Made by a program: the position numbers and the translations under genes. Below are positions 1 to 7,929 of a stretch of 64,000 nucleotides of DNA, one piece after another. Every line of letters starts with the position of its first letter. Position 1 is the first letter of the stretch. A model generated the notes under the pieces. That model saw only the letters and a program-made list of their open reading frames with translations. It made no database searches and was not told where the DNA came from. Source of the stretch: Nocardia sp. NBC_01327 (GTDB lineage: Bacteria > Actinomycetota > Actinomycetes > Mycobacteriales > Mycobacteriaceae); contig NZ_CP108383.1 of assembly GCF_035958815.1 (NCBI RefSeq), positions 7,564,001 through 7,628,000 of the forward strand, in the 5' to 3' direction.

Positions 1-1398
1 GAACAGCAGCGCCAGCTGCGCGCCCTCGGGCTTCTCGATCACATTGTCGATGGTGGTGTAGACGAAGATCGCCGACACCACACCGAACGCGAACACCCGC
101 GAACGCTGCTTCTTGCGCGCCGCCGACAGCGTCACCGCGACCGCCGCGGAGGTGATGAGCACCAGCACACCGGTCGCGTACGCCGCGCCCTGCGCATCGA
201 CGCTGGCATTGAAATACCAGGTGATGCCGAACGACACCGCCGCGAAAACCAGGACCAGCGGCCGAATCTGGCGCGCCCACTCCGGCGCCATGCCGAAGCG
301 CGGCAGATAGCGCGGCACCAGATTCAGCAGGCCCGCCATGGCGGAGGCGCCGGCGAACCACAGGATGGCGATGGTGCTGATGTCGTAGACGGTGCCGAAG
401 CCATTGCCCAGATACTGATGCGCCAGATACGCCAGCGCGCGGCCGTTGGCCGGTCCGCCGTCCTTGAACGCATCCTCCGGAATCAGGATGGTGGTGATGA
501 AGCTGGTGATGATGAGGAAGCCGCTCATGATGAACGCGGCCGTGGTCAGCAGTTTGCGCGCGCCGACAATGCGCATGCGGGGGAATTCCTCGGTGTCCTC
601 CGGGCAGCCCTTGATCTGCGGCATGACCGCCACGCCGGTCTCGAATCCCGAAAGACCAAGTGCCAGTTTCGGAAACACCAGCAGCGCGACGCCGATCATG
701 GCTATCGGACTGCCGTGCTGCGCGGTGAGCGCATGCGTCCAGTCGGTGACCATGGACCCGTGCTCGGCCACCTTGACGATGCCGACCACCGACACCACCA
801 CGTTCAGCGCCAGATACACCCCGACCAGGACGACCGCGATGCTGATGGCCTCACTGAAGCCCTTGAGGAACACCGCCGCCAGCAGCGCGAGCAGCACCAG
901 CGTGATGATCATGTTCTGGTCGTGCAGGAAACCCGGAACGTTCGGGTTCTCGACAATGTGCGCCGCACCGTCAGCCGCCGAGAGCGTCATGGTGATGGTG
1001 AAGTCGGTGGCCGCGAAGCCCAGCAGCACCAGAATCAGGATCTTGCCCCACCAATTGGGCAGGAAATTGGCGAGCATGGCGATCGAGCCGCCGCCGTGCG
1101 GACTCTCCTTGGCCACGCGCCGATAGACCGGCAGCGCGCCGAGCAGTGTGAGCGCCACCAGAACCAGGGTCGCCAGCGGCGAGAGCACGCCCGCGGCCAG
1201 CGCCGCGATACCGGGCTGATATCCGAGCGTCGAGAAGTAGTCGACACCGGTCAGGCACATCACCTTCCACCAGGAATGCTGATGTTCCTTGGGCGGGCGT
1301 TTGGTCATGGGCCCGGGTAGCTGGGAGTGCTGCTCCCCCGCGTCCTCGAGCAGCCAGGCCGCGAATCGCGAGCGTGGCTGTACGTCGGTCGTGGTCAA
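1..1398 (-). CDS. APC-family amino acid permease (C-terminus off the window)
   Basis: Polytopic membrane protein that probably imports amino acids or related solutes by cation symport. The visible 466 residues start with a short cytoplasmic tail, then HSWWKVMCLTGVDYFSTLGYQPG and a series of hydrophobic helices; the FSTLGYQPGIA stretch is the type of glycine-containing TM1 motif seen in APC transporters. I chose the TTG at 1398-1396 because a GGAGG lies six bases upstream and the reading frame stays open from there to the window edge. The first ~30 residues are hydrophilic. The C-terminal part lies left of base 1, so length and substrate cannot be judged. The gene is transcribed away from the amidase gene's end; the 120-bp gap between them holds operator-like repeats. 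Family assignment is fairly sure, substrate unknown. Confidence 0.85.
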   Translation of the reverse strand, partial: MTTTDVQPRSRFAAWLLEDAGEQHSQLPGPMTKRPPKEHQHSWWKVMCLTGVDYFSTLGYQPGIAALAAGVLSPLATLVLVALTLLGALPVYRRVAKESPHGGGSIAMLANFLPNWWGKILILVLLGFAATDFTITMTLSAADGAAHIVENPNVPGFLHDQNMIITLVLLALLAAVFLKGFSEAISIAVVLVGVYLALNVVVSVVGIVKVAEHGSMVTDWTHALTAQHGSPIAMIGVALLVFPKLALGLSGFETGVAVMPQIKGCPEDTEEFPRMRIVGARKLLTTAAFIMSGFLIITSFITTILIPEDAFKDGGPANGRALAYLAHQYLGNGFGTVYDISTIAILWFAGASAMAGLLNLVPRYLPRFGMAPEWARQIRPLVLVFAAVSFGITWYFNASVDAQGAAYATGVLVLITSAAVAVTLSAARKKQRSRVFAFGVVSAIFVYTTIDNVIEKPEGAQLALLF

Positions 1399-1445
1399 CA
1401 GAGTCCTCCCCGGAACCCATGTGTCCGGTTTCCCGGAGTCTGCAA

Positions 1446-1481
1446 TGACCTGGTCAATGTACTCACGACATAAACGACATA
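1446..1481. promoter_or_regulatory. Operator-like sequences upstream of the permease
   Basis: The gap before the permease contains the 11-bp palindrome TGACCTGGTCA (1446-1456) and a direct repeat ACGACATA at 1465-1472 and 1474-1481 (9-bp period), in a locally AT-rich stretch. Both lie 50-85 bp upstream of the permease start, where a regulator could act. The palindrome has the general look of GntR-type sites. No cognate regulator is evident beside it; this is pattern-based inference. Confidence 0.35.
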
Positions 1482-1518
1482 TTTACACCCCGCGCCGTGA
1501 GTCGCGTAGACCGTTGTG

Positions 1519-2337
1519 CTAGCCGATGTACGCCGTGATCGCGTCCGCGAGGGAAGCCGCCAATCGGGCACGCCCGTCCGGGGATTCGAGCATGGCGATA
1601 TCACCCGAATCGCGCATATTGCCGCACTCGACCAGCGCGGCCGGGACCGTCGCGAAATTCAGTCCGGCCAGGTCCGCCCGCGGGTCCAGGCCATGGGAGC
1701 CGACATAGTTGGATTCGGTGAAGCCCTTGCCGTCCAGACCGTCGCGCAGCGCGGTGGCCAGCCGGATCGACGGATCGCCCTGCGCGTCATTGACCGCCGG
1801 CGAGGAGTAGGCGACATGGAACCCGTGGTCGCCCTCGGGAGCGCCGTCGGCGTGAATGGAGACCACCGCCGCCGCACCGACCCGATTGCCGAGCGTGCCG
1901 CGCTCGTCCACACACGGCCCCCAGCCGGTGTCGTTATCGCGGCTCATGACCACCTGGATGCCGCGCGCGGTCAGCAGATCCCGGACCTGCTGCGCCACAA
2001 CCCAGTTGAATTCGTGCTCGCTGTACCCGTCATTGGCATTGGTGCCGGTGGTGTTGCAGGGCTTCATACCGCCGCGCCCGTCCGGAACCTGGGCATTGAT
2101 CTCATCGGGATGCGCACCGCCGCCGCCATTGTGGCCCGGATCCAGAACCACGATCCGGCCGGCGATCGGGAAGACCGGCAGCGCGGGCCAATCCAGGGCC
2201 GGACGGTGCTGCACGGGGGTCGGCACGGCGGCGGATCCCGTTCCCCCCGCCGCGATCAGTAGTGCACCGCAGAGGGCCGCCAGCGATTTCCAGTGTCGGT
2301 TGCGCACCCGGCTCACCCTACGGGCCGAATGGCCCAC
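1519..2337 (-). CDS. Secreted N-acetylmuramoyl-L-alanine amidase (Amidase_3, Ami1/Rv3717-like)
   Basis: Zinc-dependent peptidoglycan hydrolase that cleaves the bond between N-acetylmuramic acid and L-alanine of the stem peptide. The N-terminus has a basic stretch and a hydrophobic signal segment (about residues 18-37). The Amidase_3 fold follows with LDPGHNGG (zinc ligand H69), GYSEHEFN (E109), SIHADG (H162) and ALVECGN near the C-terminus (probable catalytic Glu). There is no separate cell-wall-binding domain, as in the single-domain mycobacterial amidase Rv3717. The GTG at 2337 begins 7 bp after the MarR stop, so the gene is probably the last member of the hydrolase-MFS-MarR unit; a GTG seven codons later is an alternative start. 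Function is well supported. Confidence 0.9.
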   Translation of the reverse strand: MGHSARRVSRVRNRHWKSLAALCGALLIAAGGTGSAAVPTPVQHRPALDWPALPVFPIAGRIVVLDPGHNGGGGAHPDEINAQVPDGRGGMKPCNTTGTNANDGYSEHEFNWVVAQQVRDLLTARGIQVVMSRDNDTGWGPCVDERGTLGNRVGAAAVVSIHADGAPEGDHGFHVAYSSPAVNDAQGDPSIRLATALRDGLDGKGFTESNYVGSHGLDPRADLAGLNFATVPAALVECGNMRDSGDIAMLESPDGRARLAASLADAITAYIG

Positions 2338-2344
2338 CGGTAAG

Positions 2345-2764
2345 TCACTCTTCGAGCTTGCGCAGCAGATCCGCGAGTGTGCGCAGTTCCGCAGGGGTGA
2401 GGGCGGCGACGGGCGGTGGCGCGGGATCGGGCGTGGCGAGCACCTCCGCGACCGCCTCCTGCCCGGCCCGGGTCAGCGATACCAGTTTGCAGCGCCGATT
2501 GGTCGGATCGATTTCGCGCACGACCAGACCGCGTTCCTCCAGATCGTTCACCGCGACCGTGGCCGCGGGCGCGTCCAGGGTGGCGGCGTAGGCGACCTGC
2601 TTGACGGACATCGGCCCGGCGGCCAGGCGCCGCAGTACTCGAATTCGACTGAACGGCAGTCCCGTTCGCTCGATCACCGCCCGCCGGTACGCGTCGCGGC
2701 TGTCCATCACCAGATGGGTGAGCTGTCGCCACACCTGGTCCGGGGTGGGGGTGTCATCCGGCAT
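2345..2764 (-). CDS. MarR-family transcriptional regulator
   Basis: A 139-aa winged-helix regulator. The central part MSVKQVAYAATLDAPAATVAVNDLEERGLVVREIDPTNRRCKLVSLT gives the MarR recognition helix followed by the wing with the DPTNRR motif, flanked by dimerisation helices. The start at 2764 (MPDDTPTPDQ) is chosen because it overlaps the end of the MFS gene by 11 nt; longer upstream extensions in this frame lie wholly inside the MFS gene and look non-coding. Its place between an exporter and a wall amidase suggests it controls this operon, perhaps in response to an exported small molecule, but no operator was identified. Confidence 0.88.
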   Translation of the reverse strand: MPDDTPTPDQVWRQLTHLVMDSRDAYRRAVIERTGLPFSRIRVLRRLAAGPMSVKQVAYAATLDAPAATVAVNDLEERGLVVREIDPTNRRCKLVSLTRAGQEAVAEVLATPDPAPPPVAALTPAELRTLADLLRKLEE

Positions 2765-4130
2765 GAGCGGGGACCTTCTGTTCGAGCAGCGGGGCGACGC
2801 GATCACGGGTCCGGTATGCCCACGAGGTGTTCGCGGCGACTCCCAGCATAGGGATGGTGACGGCAAACATGGCGATCGTCCACCACAGCCCCGAACCGGT
2901 GAGCGCACCACACAGTGCCACACCGAGACTCACGCCGACCTGACGACTGGTGGAGGCCACCGCGGCCGCGGCCCCGGCGCGATCGAGCGGCATACCGCTC
3001 ACCGCGGCCGTGGTGATGGGTGCGTTGACCATGCCGAAACCAATGCCGAACAGCGCGAACATAATGATCAGCTGCCACACCGGGGTGTCCGGCGCGAGCC
3101 GGGTCAGGCCGATCGCGGCGACGGTCATGAAGGCGCCGGCCGCCAGCAGCGAGGGCCGGGTGCCGTACCGGCCGACCAGCCGGCCCGACAGCGGCGAGAA
3201 GATGAGCATGCCCACTGCCATAGGCAGGTACAGCAGACCGGTGTGCACGGCCGAAAAGCCCCGCACCCCTTGCAGATACAGCGAGACGTCGAACAGGAAC
3301 GCACCCAGCGCGGCGAAGGCGGCGACCGCGATGACGGTGGCCGAGGTGAACGGGAAACTGCGGAAGAAGCGCAGATCGATGAAGGGTGACGGGTGCCGCG
3401 ACTCGTGCCAGATGAAGCCGACGAGCGCCACGGCCGTCACGGCGAACATGACCGGCTTCTTCTCGATGAGACCGAACACCAGCGTGAACATGATGGTGAT
3501 GGCCAAAGCCTGTCCGACCCAGTCCATTCCGCGGTACTTGGCCGACTTCGATTCCGGCACGAAGAGTGTGGTCAGCACGAGCGCGATCGCGACGATTGGC
3601 AGATTGACCCAGAACACCGATTGCCAGCCCAGCGAATCGATGAGCACCCCGCCGACCAGCGGGCCCATGGCCGTGGAAATGCCGACCACGGCGCCCCAGA
3701 CGCCCACGGCGCGAGCACGTTCCATGCGCCCGGTGAAGACGGTGGTGATGATCGACATGGCGACCGGGTTCAGCATGGAACCGCCGACGGCCTGCAGAAA
3801 CCGTGCGCCGATGAGGAAATCGATACTGGGCGCCAGGCTGCACAGCAGCGAGCCCACGGCGAAGGTGATGAGACCGATCCGGAAGATCCGCTTGCGGCCG
3901 AAGCGGTCGGCGGCCGCGCCCGAGAGCATGAGCAGGCTGGCCAGGGTCAGGGTGTAGACGTCCACGATCCACTGCAGCCGGTTGAGCCCCGCGCCGAGAT
4001 CGTCCCGAATGGTGGGGATGGCGACATTCACGATGGTCGCGTCCATCGACGAGATCAGCAGGCTGAGACAGCAGGTGACCAAGATCAGCGTCTTACGCTG
4101 CTTGCTGAGTTCCCCGACAGTTGTAATCAC
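2754..4130 (-). CDS. MFS drug/proton antiporter, DHA2-like
   Basis: A 458-aa multi-pass inner-membrane exporter. Diagnostic stretches are SSMDATIVNVAIPTI in TM1 (the D-x-T-I-V-N-V-A-L/I-P motif of the drug:H+ antiporter-2 group), GAAADRFGRKRIF (MFS motif A, loop 2-3), and RFLQAVGGSMLNPVAMSII in TM4-5. Twelve to fourteen hydrophobic helices are apparent. It starts with GTG at 4130 inside a GTGA overlap with the stop of the upstream serine hydrolase gene, and its own end overlaps the MarR start, so the three are likely translationally coupled. The cargo is unknown; drug or cell-envelope precursor export are both possible. Confidence 0.88.
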   Translation of the reverse strand: MITTVGELSKQRKTLILVTCCLSLLISSMDATIVNVAIPTIRDDLGAGLNRLQWIVDVYTLTLASLLMLSGAAADRFGRKRIFRIGLITFAVGSLLCSLAPSIDFLIGARFLQAVGGSMLNPVAMSIITTVFTGRMERARAVGVWGAVVGISTAMGPLVGGVLIDSLGWQSVFWVNLPIVAIALVLTTLFVPESKSAKYRGMDWVGQALAITIMFTLVFGLIEKKPVMFAVTAVALVGFIWHESRHPSPFIDLRFFRSFPFTSATVIAVAAFAALGAFLFDVSLYLQGVRGFSAVHTGLLYLPMAVGMLIFSPLSGRLVGRYGTRPSLLAAGAFMTVAAIGLTRLAPDTPVWQLIIMFALFGIGFGMVNAPITTAAVSGMPLDRAGAAAAVASTSRQVGVSLGVALCGALTGSGLWWTIAMFAVTIPMLGVAANTSWAYRTRDRVAPLLEQKVPAHAG

Positions 4131-4963
4131 ACAACGATTGTGAAACTAAAACTATCCAGCCGCAACCCCGGAATCACGTGCAACAGCTCACGCCCCGGCG
4201 CCGGCAGCATGTCGTCGAGCATTGTGTTCACCGCCCCGAGCACATCCTCGGTCTGCTGCTCGGGCGTGCCGTAGGTGTGGGCGGTGACGGCGAAGCCCGG
4301 GCCGAACGAGGCCGACGACACCTCCGGCACCCCCGAATCCGACCAACCCCACTTGGTGCCCTGCACCCGGGGCAGGCGAGCGGTGCCCCAGTCCTGCCGG
4401 GTGCCGTCCGCGGCGACCTCGCCGGGCTCGCGCATCCAGGCGAGGATGGGGCTGTCCGGATCCGACCGCAGTTTGGCCACCAGGAATTCCGACACATCGG
4501 CGGTGCTCGTCGAGGAGTTGCCCCATTCGGCGGCGCCGTGCGTCGCGGTGAGCCCGTACTCGGCGGCGATCTCATCGATGGCATGCGGATATTTCGCGTC
4601 GACGGCATCCGCTGCGGCATTGTCGGAGTAGCGAATCATGCGCTCCCCCAGGTCTTTATCGCCCGCGGACGCGTCGCCGTGGCGCAGCGCGTAATCGATC
4701 AGGTAGAGCTTGGCCAGCGACAGCGCACTGACGCTCTCCGTCTCATTGGCCGTACCCCACGCCAATCCCGGCACCACCGAGCGCACGGAGATCGCGGTGC
4801 GGGAGGGAACCTGCACCGGCGCCGGGACCGGCACGCTCGGCTCGGCCGCCGCGGTGGGCACCACGCAGAGGCATGCGACCACGCCGACCAATCCTGCTAA
4901 GAAGCCCAGCCCTGCCGTATAGCCCAGCCCTGCCAAATAGCGCAGCCCTGTCCAATAGCGCAC
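4127..4963 (-). CDS. Secreted serine hydrolase of the class A beta-lactamase/transpeptidase fold
   Basis: A 278-aa exported protein. After a long signal region it shows the three signature elements of penicillin-recognising serine hydrolases: S82-L-A-K85 (SxxK), S113-D-N (SDN) and GTKWGWSD (KTG-like, here KWG). It may hydrolyse beta-lactams or act on peptidoglycan peptides; the altered KTG box makes a true beta-lactamase uncertain. The GTG at 4963 is chosen because GGAGG sits five bases upstream and the signal peptide starts immediately. The signal region contains a repeated hexapeptide pattern (GLRYLA, GLGYTA, GLGFLA), encoded by imperfect 18-bp repeats around 4903-4956. Its stop overlaps the MFS start by 4 nt. 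Confidence 0.8.
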   Translation of the reverse strand: MRYWTGLRYLAGLGYTAGLGFLAGLVGVVACLCVVPTAAAEPSVPVPAPVQVPSRTAISVRSVVPGLAWGTANETESVSALSLAKLYLIDYALRHGDASAGDKDLGERMIRYSDNAAADAVDAKYPHAIDEIAAEYGLTATHGAAEWGNSSTSTADVSEFLVAKLRSDPDSPILAWMREPGEVAADGTRQDWGTARLPRVQGTKWGWSDSGVPEVSSASFGPGFAVTAHTYGTPEQQTEDVLGAVNTMLDDMLPAPGRELLHVIPGLRLDSFSFTIVV

Positions 4964-5064
4964 AGCTACCTCCGGGTCGAGCCCCGCCCGGCTCCCAGCT
5001 TGCCCGCCGATTCGGGCGGGAGCTGGGAGAACAGCCTCGACACGCCGAGCGGCGCTATACGCCG

Positions 5065-6054
5065 TCAGACTGTGAGGATGGTGCGACCGGAGGCGGCGCG
5101 GGCCTCGATGGCGGCATGCGCGGCGGCGGCGTCGGCCAGCGGGAAGCTCTGGCCGATGACCACTTCGAGCCGCCCGGCCGCCACCTCCGCGTGCGCCCGC
5201 TCGTGCAGCGCCGGCCAATCGACATCGCTGCCGGTGAGCTCGAACAGCGAGACCACCGTGATGTCCTGCGCCGCAGCCGCTTCGGCATCGATCGGCGCGA
5301 ATCCCCCGGCGGCATTGCCGTATCCGATGATCCGGCCGCCCGCGGCGGTGACCGCCAGGGCGGCCGCGCCGATCGCACCGCCCGCGCCGTCGAGCACCAC
5401 CTGCACACCGCCGGTGCGCGCCCGCACCTGATCCACCCAGTCGGGCTGCGAGTAGTCGACCACCTCGTGTGCGCCGAGTCGTTGCGCCAGTGCGAGTTTG
5501 GCCGCACCGCGCGCCGCCGCGATGACCCGCGCACCCGCCGATCGGGCGAGCTGGATCAGCAATGTGCCCAAACCGCCTGCGGCAGCGGTGATCAGCACCC
5601 ATTCGCCCGGCTGAATGGCGGCCCGATCGATGATCGCCATCACGGTGCGGCCGTCATGGGCAAGGGCCACAGCCTGTTCCAGGCTCAATTCCTCGGGCAC
5701 GACCGCGAGGGTGCCCACCTTGGCGAGGGCCTTCTCGGCGTAACCACCGGTCGGGGTGCCGCTGCCGATCCCGCTGGCGGCGGTCGGCGTGGCCACGCGC
5801 CTGCCGATCCAGGCCGGATCGACGTCCGGTCCGACCGACTCGATCACGCCCGAGATCGCGCCGCCGGGCACGAACGGCGGTGCGACCGGGAAGAAGTCCT
5901 TGGCCCAGCCATTGCGCAGCAGGGTATCGAGGAACATCACGTCCGCCGCGGCGACGGCGACCACCACCTCGCCCGCACCGGCCACCGGATCGGGCGCCTC
6001 GCTGACCATCAGCACCTCGGGTCCACCGAACGTCTTCGCTTCGACAACTCGCAT
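5065..6054 (-). CDS. Quinone oxidoreductase-like MDR alcohol dehydrogenase
   Basis: A 329-aa NADPH-dependent oxidoreductase of the medium-chain dehydrogenase/reductase superfamily, probably acting on quinones or enones in the cytoplasm. It has the GroES-like N-terminal domain (VVVAVAAADVMFLDTLLRNG, FVPGGAISGVIESVG) and the Rossmann motif AAAGGLGTLLIQLARSAGARVIAAARG. The structural-zinc cysteine cluster of classical alcohol dehydrogenases is absent, as in quinone reductases. The start at 6054 (MRVVEAKTFG) has AGAGGCGG four bases upstream and matches the usual family N-terminus. The gene ends 101 bp before the serine hydrolase start and could be read through into that operon, although the gap leaves room for a separate promoter. 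Confidence 0.87.
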   Translation of the reverse strand: MRVVEAKTFGGPEVLMVSEAPDPVAGAGEVVVAVAAADVMFLDTLLRNGWAKDFFPVAPPFVPGGAISGVIESVGPDVDPAWIGRRVATPTAASGIGSGTPTGGYAEKALAKVGTLAVVPEELSLEQAVALAHDGRTVMAIIDRAAIQPGEWVLITAAAGGLGTLLIQLARSAGARVIAAARGAAKLALAQRLGAHEVVDYSQPDWVDQVRARTGGVQVVLDGAGGAIGAAALAVTAAGGRIIGYGNAAGGFAPIDAEAAAAQDITVVSLFELTGSDVDWPALHERAHAEVAAGRLEVVIGQSFPLADAAAAHAAIEARAASGRTILTV

Positions 6055-6288
6055 TGTTCCGCCTCTCTGGTTGTTCCGCTCGGACACCAGCCTCCGACCT
6101 CGACAAAGGTTGAGGTCAAGTCGCGGCGTCCGCATTACGCGCAGAGCGAACCCCCCGCCGAACTACATCTGACGCATGGCGAACCACATACGCCCGGGCG
6201 AAAGGTCCGGTGTGCTCGGCACAACAACGACGTTTGCCAAGCCACTGACCTTGGATTCTGCCGACGCCAATATCGAGAGTGAGTCATT

Positions 6289-6344
6289 TTCGAGGCAAGC
6301 AGTCTTGACTACGACTCAGTAATTCGCCTACGGTTTGCCTCGAA
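6289..6344 (+). promoter_or_regulatory. Promoter bracketed by a 10-bp inverted repeat, upstream of the 72-aa gene
   Basis: The 317-bp gap 6055-6371 lies between divergent genes. It holds a plausible promoter: -35 TTGACT (6305-6310), 18-bp spacer, -10 TACGGT (6329-6334). Perfect inverted repeats TTCGAGGCAA (6289-6298) and TTGCCTCGAA (6335-6344) sit just upstream of the -35 and directly against the -10, a layout suited to a dimeric or looping repressor. I see nothing else supportable in the gap. The repeat is directly visible; regulation is inferred. Confidence 0.5.
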
Positions 6345-6371
6345 CCCCGGCACCCGCGGAAGGAATCCGAG

Positions 6372-6590
6372 ATGACCACGCAGCAGTACCTCGAACAGGT
6401 CCGCGCGGCCACCGATGCCCGAGAGGCCGCCAAAGAGGCGGCGCAGATGGCAGACGACCTCTGGCGCAACAAGATCAAAGAGGCCACGGTCGCGGGCGCA
6501 CGCGTCTTCCTCATCGCCAAGGCCGCCGGTGACATCACCACCTCCCGCGTCTATCAAATCCGCGACGGCGTGCGCACCGGCAGTCGCTAG
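6372..6590 (+). CDS. Small helical protein, 72 aa, possible DNA-binding
   Basis: Not recognised as a named family. The protein is almost wholly helical with a charged N-terminal half (YLEQVRAATDAREAAKEAAQMADD), a middle segment, and a C-terminal piece, AGDITTSRVYQIRDGVRTG, that resembles the second half of a helix-turn-helix (turn followed by a recognition helix with RVYQIRDG). No signal peptide or membrane segment. A good ribosome site (GGAAGGA) lies about 8 bases before the ATG. It follows a promoter enclosed by an inverted repeat, so autoregulation is conceivable. Coding is supported by the ribosome site and actinobacterial codon use; function is unknown. Confidence 0.65.
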   Translation: MTTQQYLEQVRAATDAREAAKEAAQMADDLWRNKIKEATVAGARVFLIAKAAGDITTSRVYQIRDGVRTGSR

Positions 6591-6664
6591 CCGGCCGATC
6601 GCCCACGATCCGGGGCCCGGTCACGTGTCCCGAACTCGAGGCAGCCGCATGCGACAATGGCACC

Positions 6665-7024
6665 GTGCATGAGCCGTTGAAACAGTGGGTCGAGGAGCTG
6701 ACGGGGGGCGACAGCACCCGGGCAATGGCCGTGGTGACAGGCATCCCGCAGGCCACCCTCGCCCGGCATCTGACAATGGCGACACCCCCGGTGGAGACGC
6801 TGATCGAGATCGCCCGCGCCTACAGCGCCAATCCGGTCGAGGTGCAGGTGGTCGCCGGCATCATCACCGAAGCCGAGGCACAGCGCGCCGGTTCCGGCAG
6901 CGCGATCCGGCAGGCGAGCACCCGGCAATTGCTCACCGAATTATTGCGACGGGATAAAGAGGAGAACGACGCGCCGCGTCGCAAACCCTCGCGCGGCGAG
7001 GCCGGCGCCAGGCTGTTCCAGTGA
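6665..7024 (+). CDS. XRE-like helix-turn-helix protein, 119 aa
   Basis: Probable small DNA-binding protein. Residues ~15-60 (STRAMAVVTGIPQATLARHLTMATPPVETLIEIARAY) read as an XRE-type HTH, with the turn at GIPQAT and a later helix that normally packs against it. The C-terminal third is charged and likely disordered (LLRRDKEENDAPRRKPSRGE). The GTG start overlaps no neighbour; its stop forms a GTGA overlap with the membrane-protein gene that follows, so the pair is almost certainly co-transcribed and coupled. Such an HTH/integral membrane protein pairing recurs in actinobacteria, but the signal it serves is not known to me. Confidence 0.72.
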   Translation: MHEPLKQWVEELTGGDSTRAMAVVTGIPQATLARHLTMATPPVETLIEIARAYSANPVEVQVVAGIITEAEAQRAGSGSAIRQASTRQLLTELLRRDKEENDAPRRKPSRGEAGARLFQ

Positions 7025-7695
7025 ACAACGCCGTTCCGATGCTGGCCGCGCTCCTCGCCGCCACCGCCGCGGCGGTGCGTGCGCCGCGCTGGCGCAATCC
7101 GGTATCGCGGCCATTGACCCTCGGTCTGGCGCTACTGGCGGTGTGGGCGCTGCTGCGCGCACCGGCGATCAACCGCTGGGGTGACGATCTCACCACGTCG
7201 GCAACACAATTGGAGCGACTGCCCGGACTGATAGCCGATGTCTCGCTGGTGGCGGCCGGAGTGCTGCTCGCCATTGCCGTCGCCCAGGCCTGGGGCCGTT
7301 CCGGGCTGATCAGGGCGGCGTACACGGCGCTGGTCGCGGTCGAGGTCGTACTCCTGGCGACCTATGACCCCTTCGACGCGCCCGAGTGGGTGCTCACCGC
7401 ACAGAAGTGGGTCATCGCCGCAGCCGTAACCCTGGGCAGCGCTGCGATATTCGCGGCGGCCTGCATCACCTATCGCGCCCTGCCCTCCCGGCTGCGTCTG
7501 CCCATGGCCGTATTCATGCTGGGCGGGCTGCTCGGCGTGATCGTCGGCATCATCCGGGGAGTTGTCCTGCTGCTGCCCGACGTTCACCTCGGTGACTCCT
7601 GGGCCGTGCTGGGGAGTCTTCCGGTCTACGCCTTCGCGATAGGGTCGCTGATAGCCGCCGCTCGCACCCGCAATGCCACTAGTACCGAGAAGTAG
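7021..7695 (+). CDS. Multi-pass membrane protein, MAB_1171c-like
   Basis: A 224-aa integral membrane protein with about six or seven hydrophobic helices (roughly residues 5-20, 33-47, 68-90, 96-115, 128-150, 162-185, 195-215) and short loops. The start/stop overlap with the upstream HTH gene and the overall helix pattern recall the actinobacterial MAB_1171c-like putative transporter/regulator family, which is often encoded beside XRE regulators; this link is from memory and not certain. The shorter length compared with full members could mean a truncated or divergent variant. No catalytic motifs are visible. Confidence 0.65.
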   Translation: MNNAVPMLAALLAATAAAVRAPRWRNPVSRPLTLGLALLAVWALLRAPAINRWGDDLTTSATQLERLPGLIADVSLVAAGVLLAIAVAQAWGRSGLIRAAYTALVAVEVVLLATYDPFDAPEWVLTAQKWVIAAAVTLGSAAIFAAACITYRALPSRLRLPMAVFMLGGLLGVIVGIIRGVVLLLPDVHLGDSWAVLGSLPVYAFAIGSLIAAARTRNATSTEK

Positions 7696-7709
7696 CGGAC
7701 CAAGAGTGA

Positions 7710-7728
7710 GACGGCATTCGATGCCGTC
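7710..7728 (+). terminator. Hairpin after the HTH/membrane-protein pair
   Basis: GACGGCAT (7710-7717), loop TCG, ATGCCGTC (7721-7728), starting 14 bp after the stop of the membrane-protein gene and inside a weaker GGACC/GGTCC outer pairing. There is no T-tract, as is common for actinobacterial hairpin terminators. The remaining 7729-7929 holds no feature I can support other than the presumed conservon promoter region. Confidence 0.45.
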
Positions 7729-7929
7729 AGCGGTCCCCGGCCCCAGATCACCGAGAACCCCTGCTGTACAGCGGATTGCCGTCGCCGGAAGTTCGTCCCA
7801 ACTATCGGGACTGCGCTTTGCCAGGCCGGTTTCCCTCAGGTAGCGCCAACCTTCCGAGCCGCCTATGCTCGTCCGCTAGATCCGAATCCGCTTGTCGGTC
7901 CGCACATTTCACGTGCGAGAGCCGCGGGC

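Noticed and set aside
1399..1518. c-di-AMP or other riboswitch before the permease
   Set aside because: The leader is only ~120 bp and no conserved riboswitch core or multi-stem architecture could be recognised.
4963..5602. Long upstream extension of the serine hydrolase frame reaching to 5602
   Set aside because: It runs in another frame through the oxidoreductase gene on the same strand, is Arg/Gly-rich in composition, and the GTG at 4963 has a good ribosome site directly before a signal peptide.
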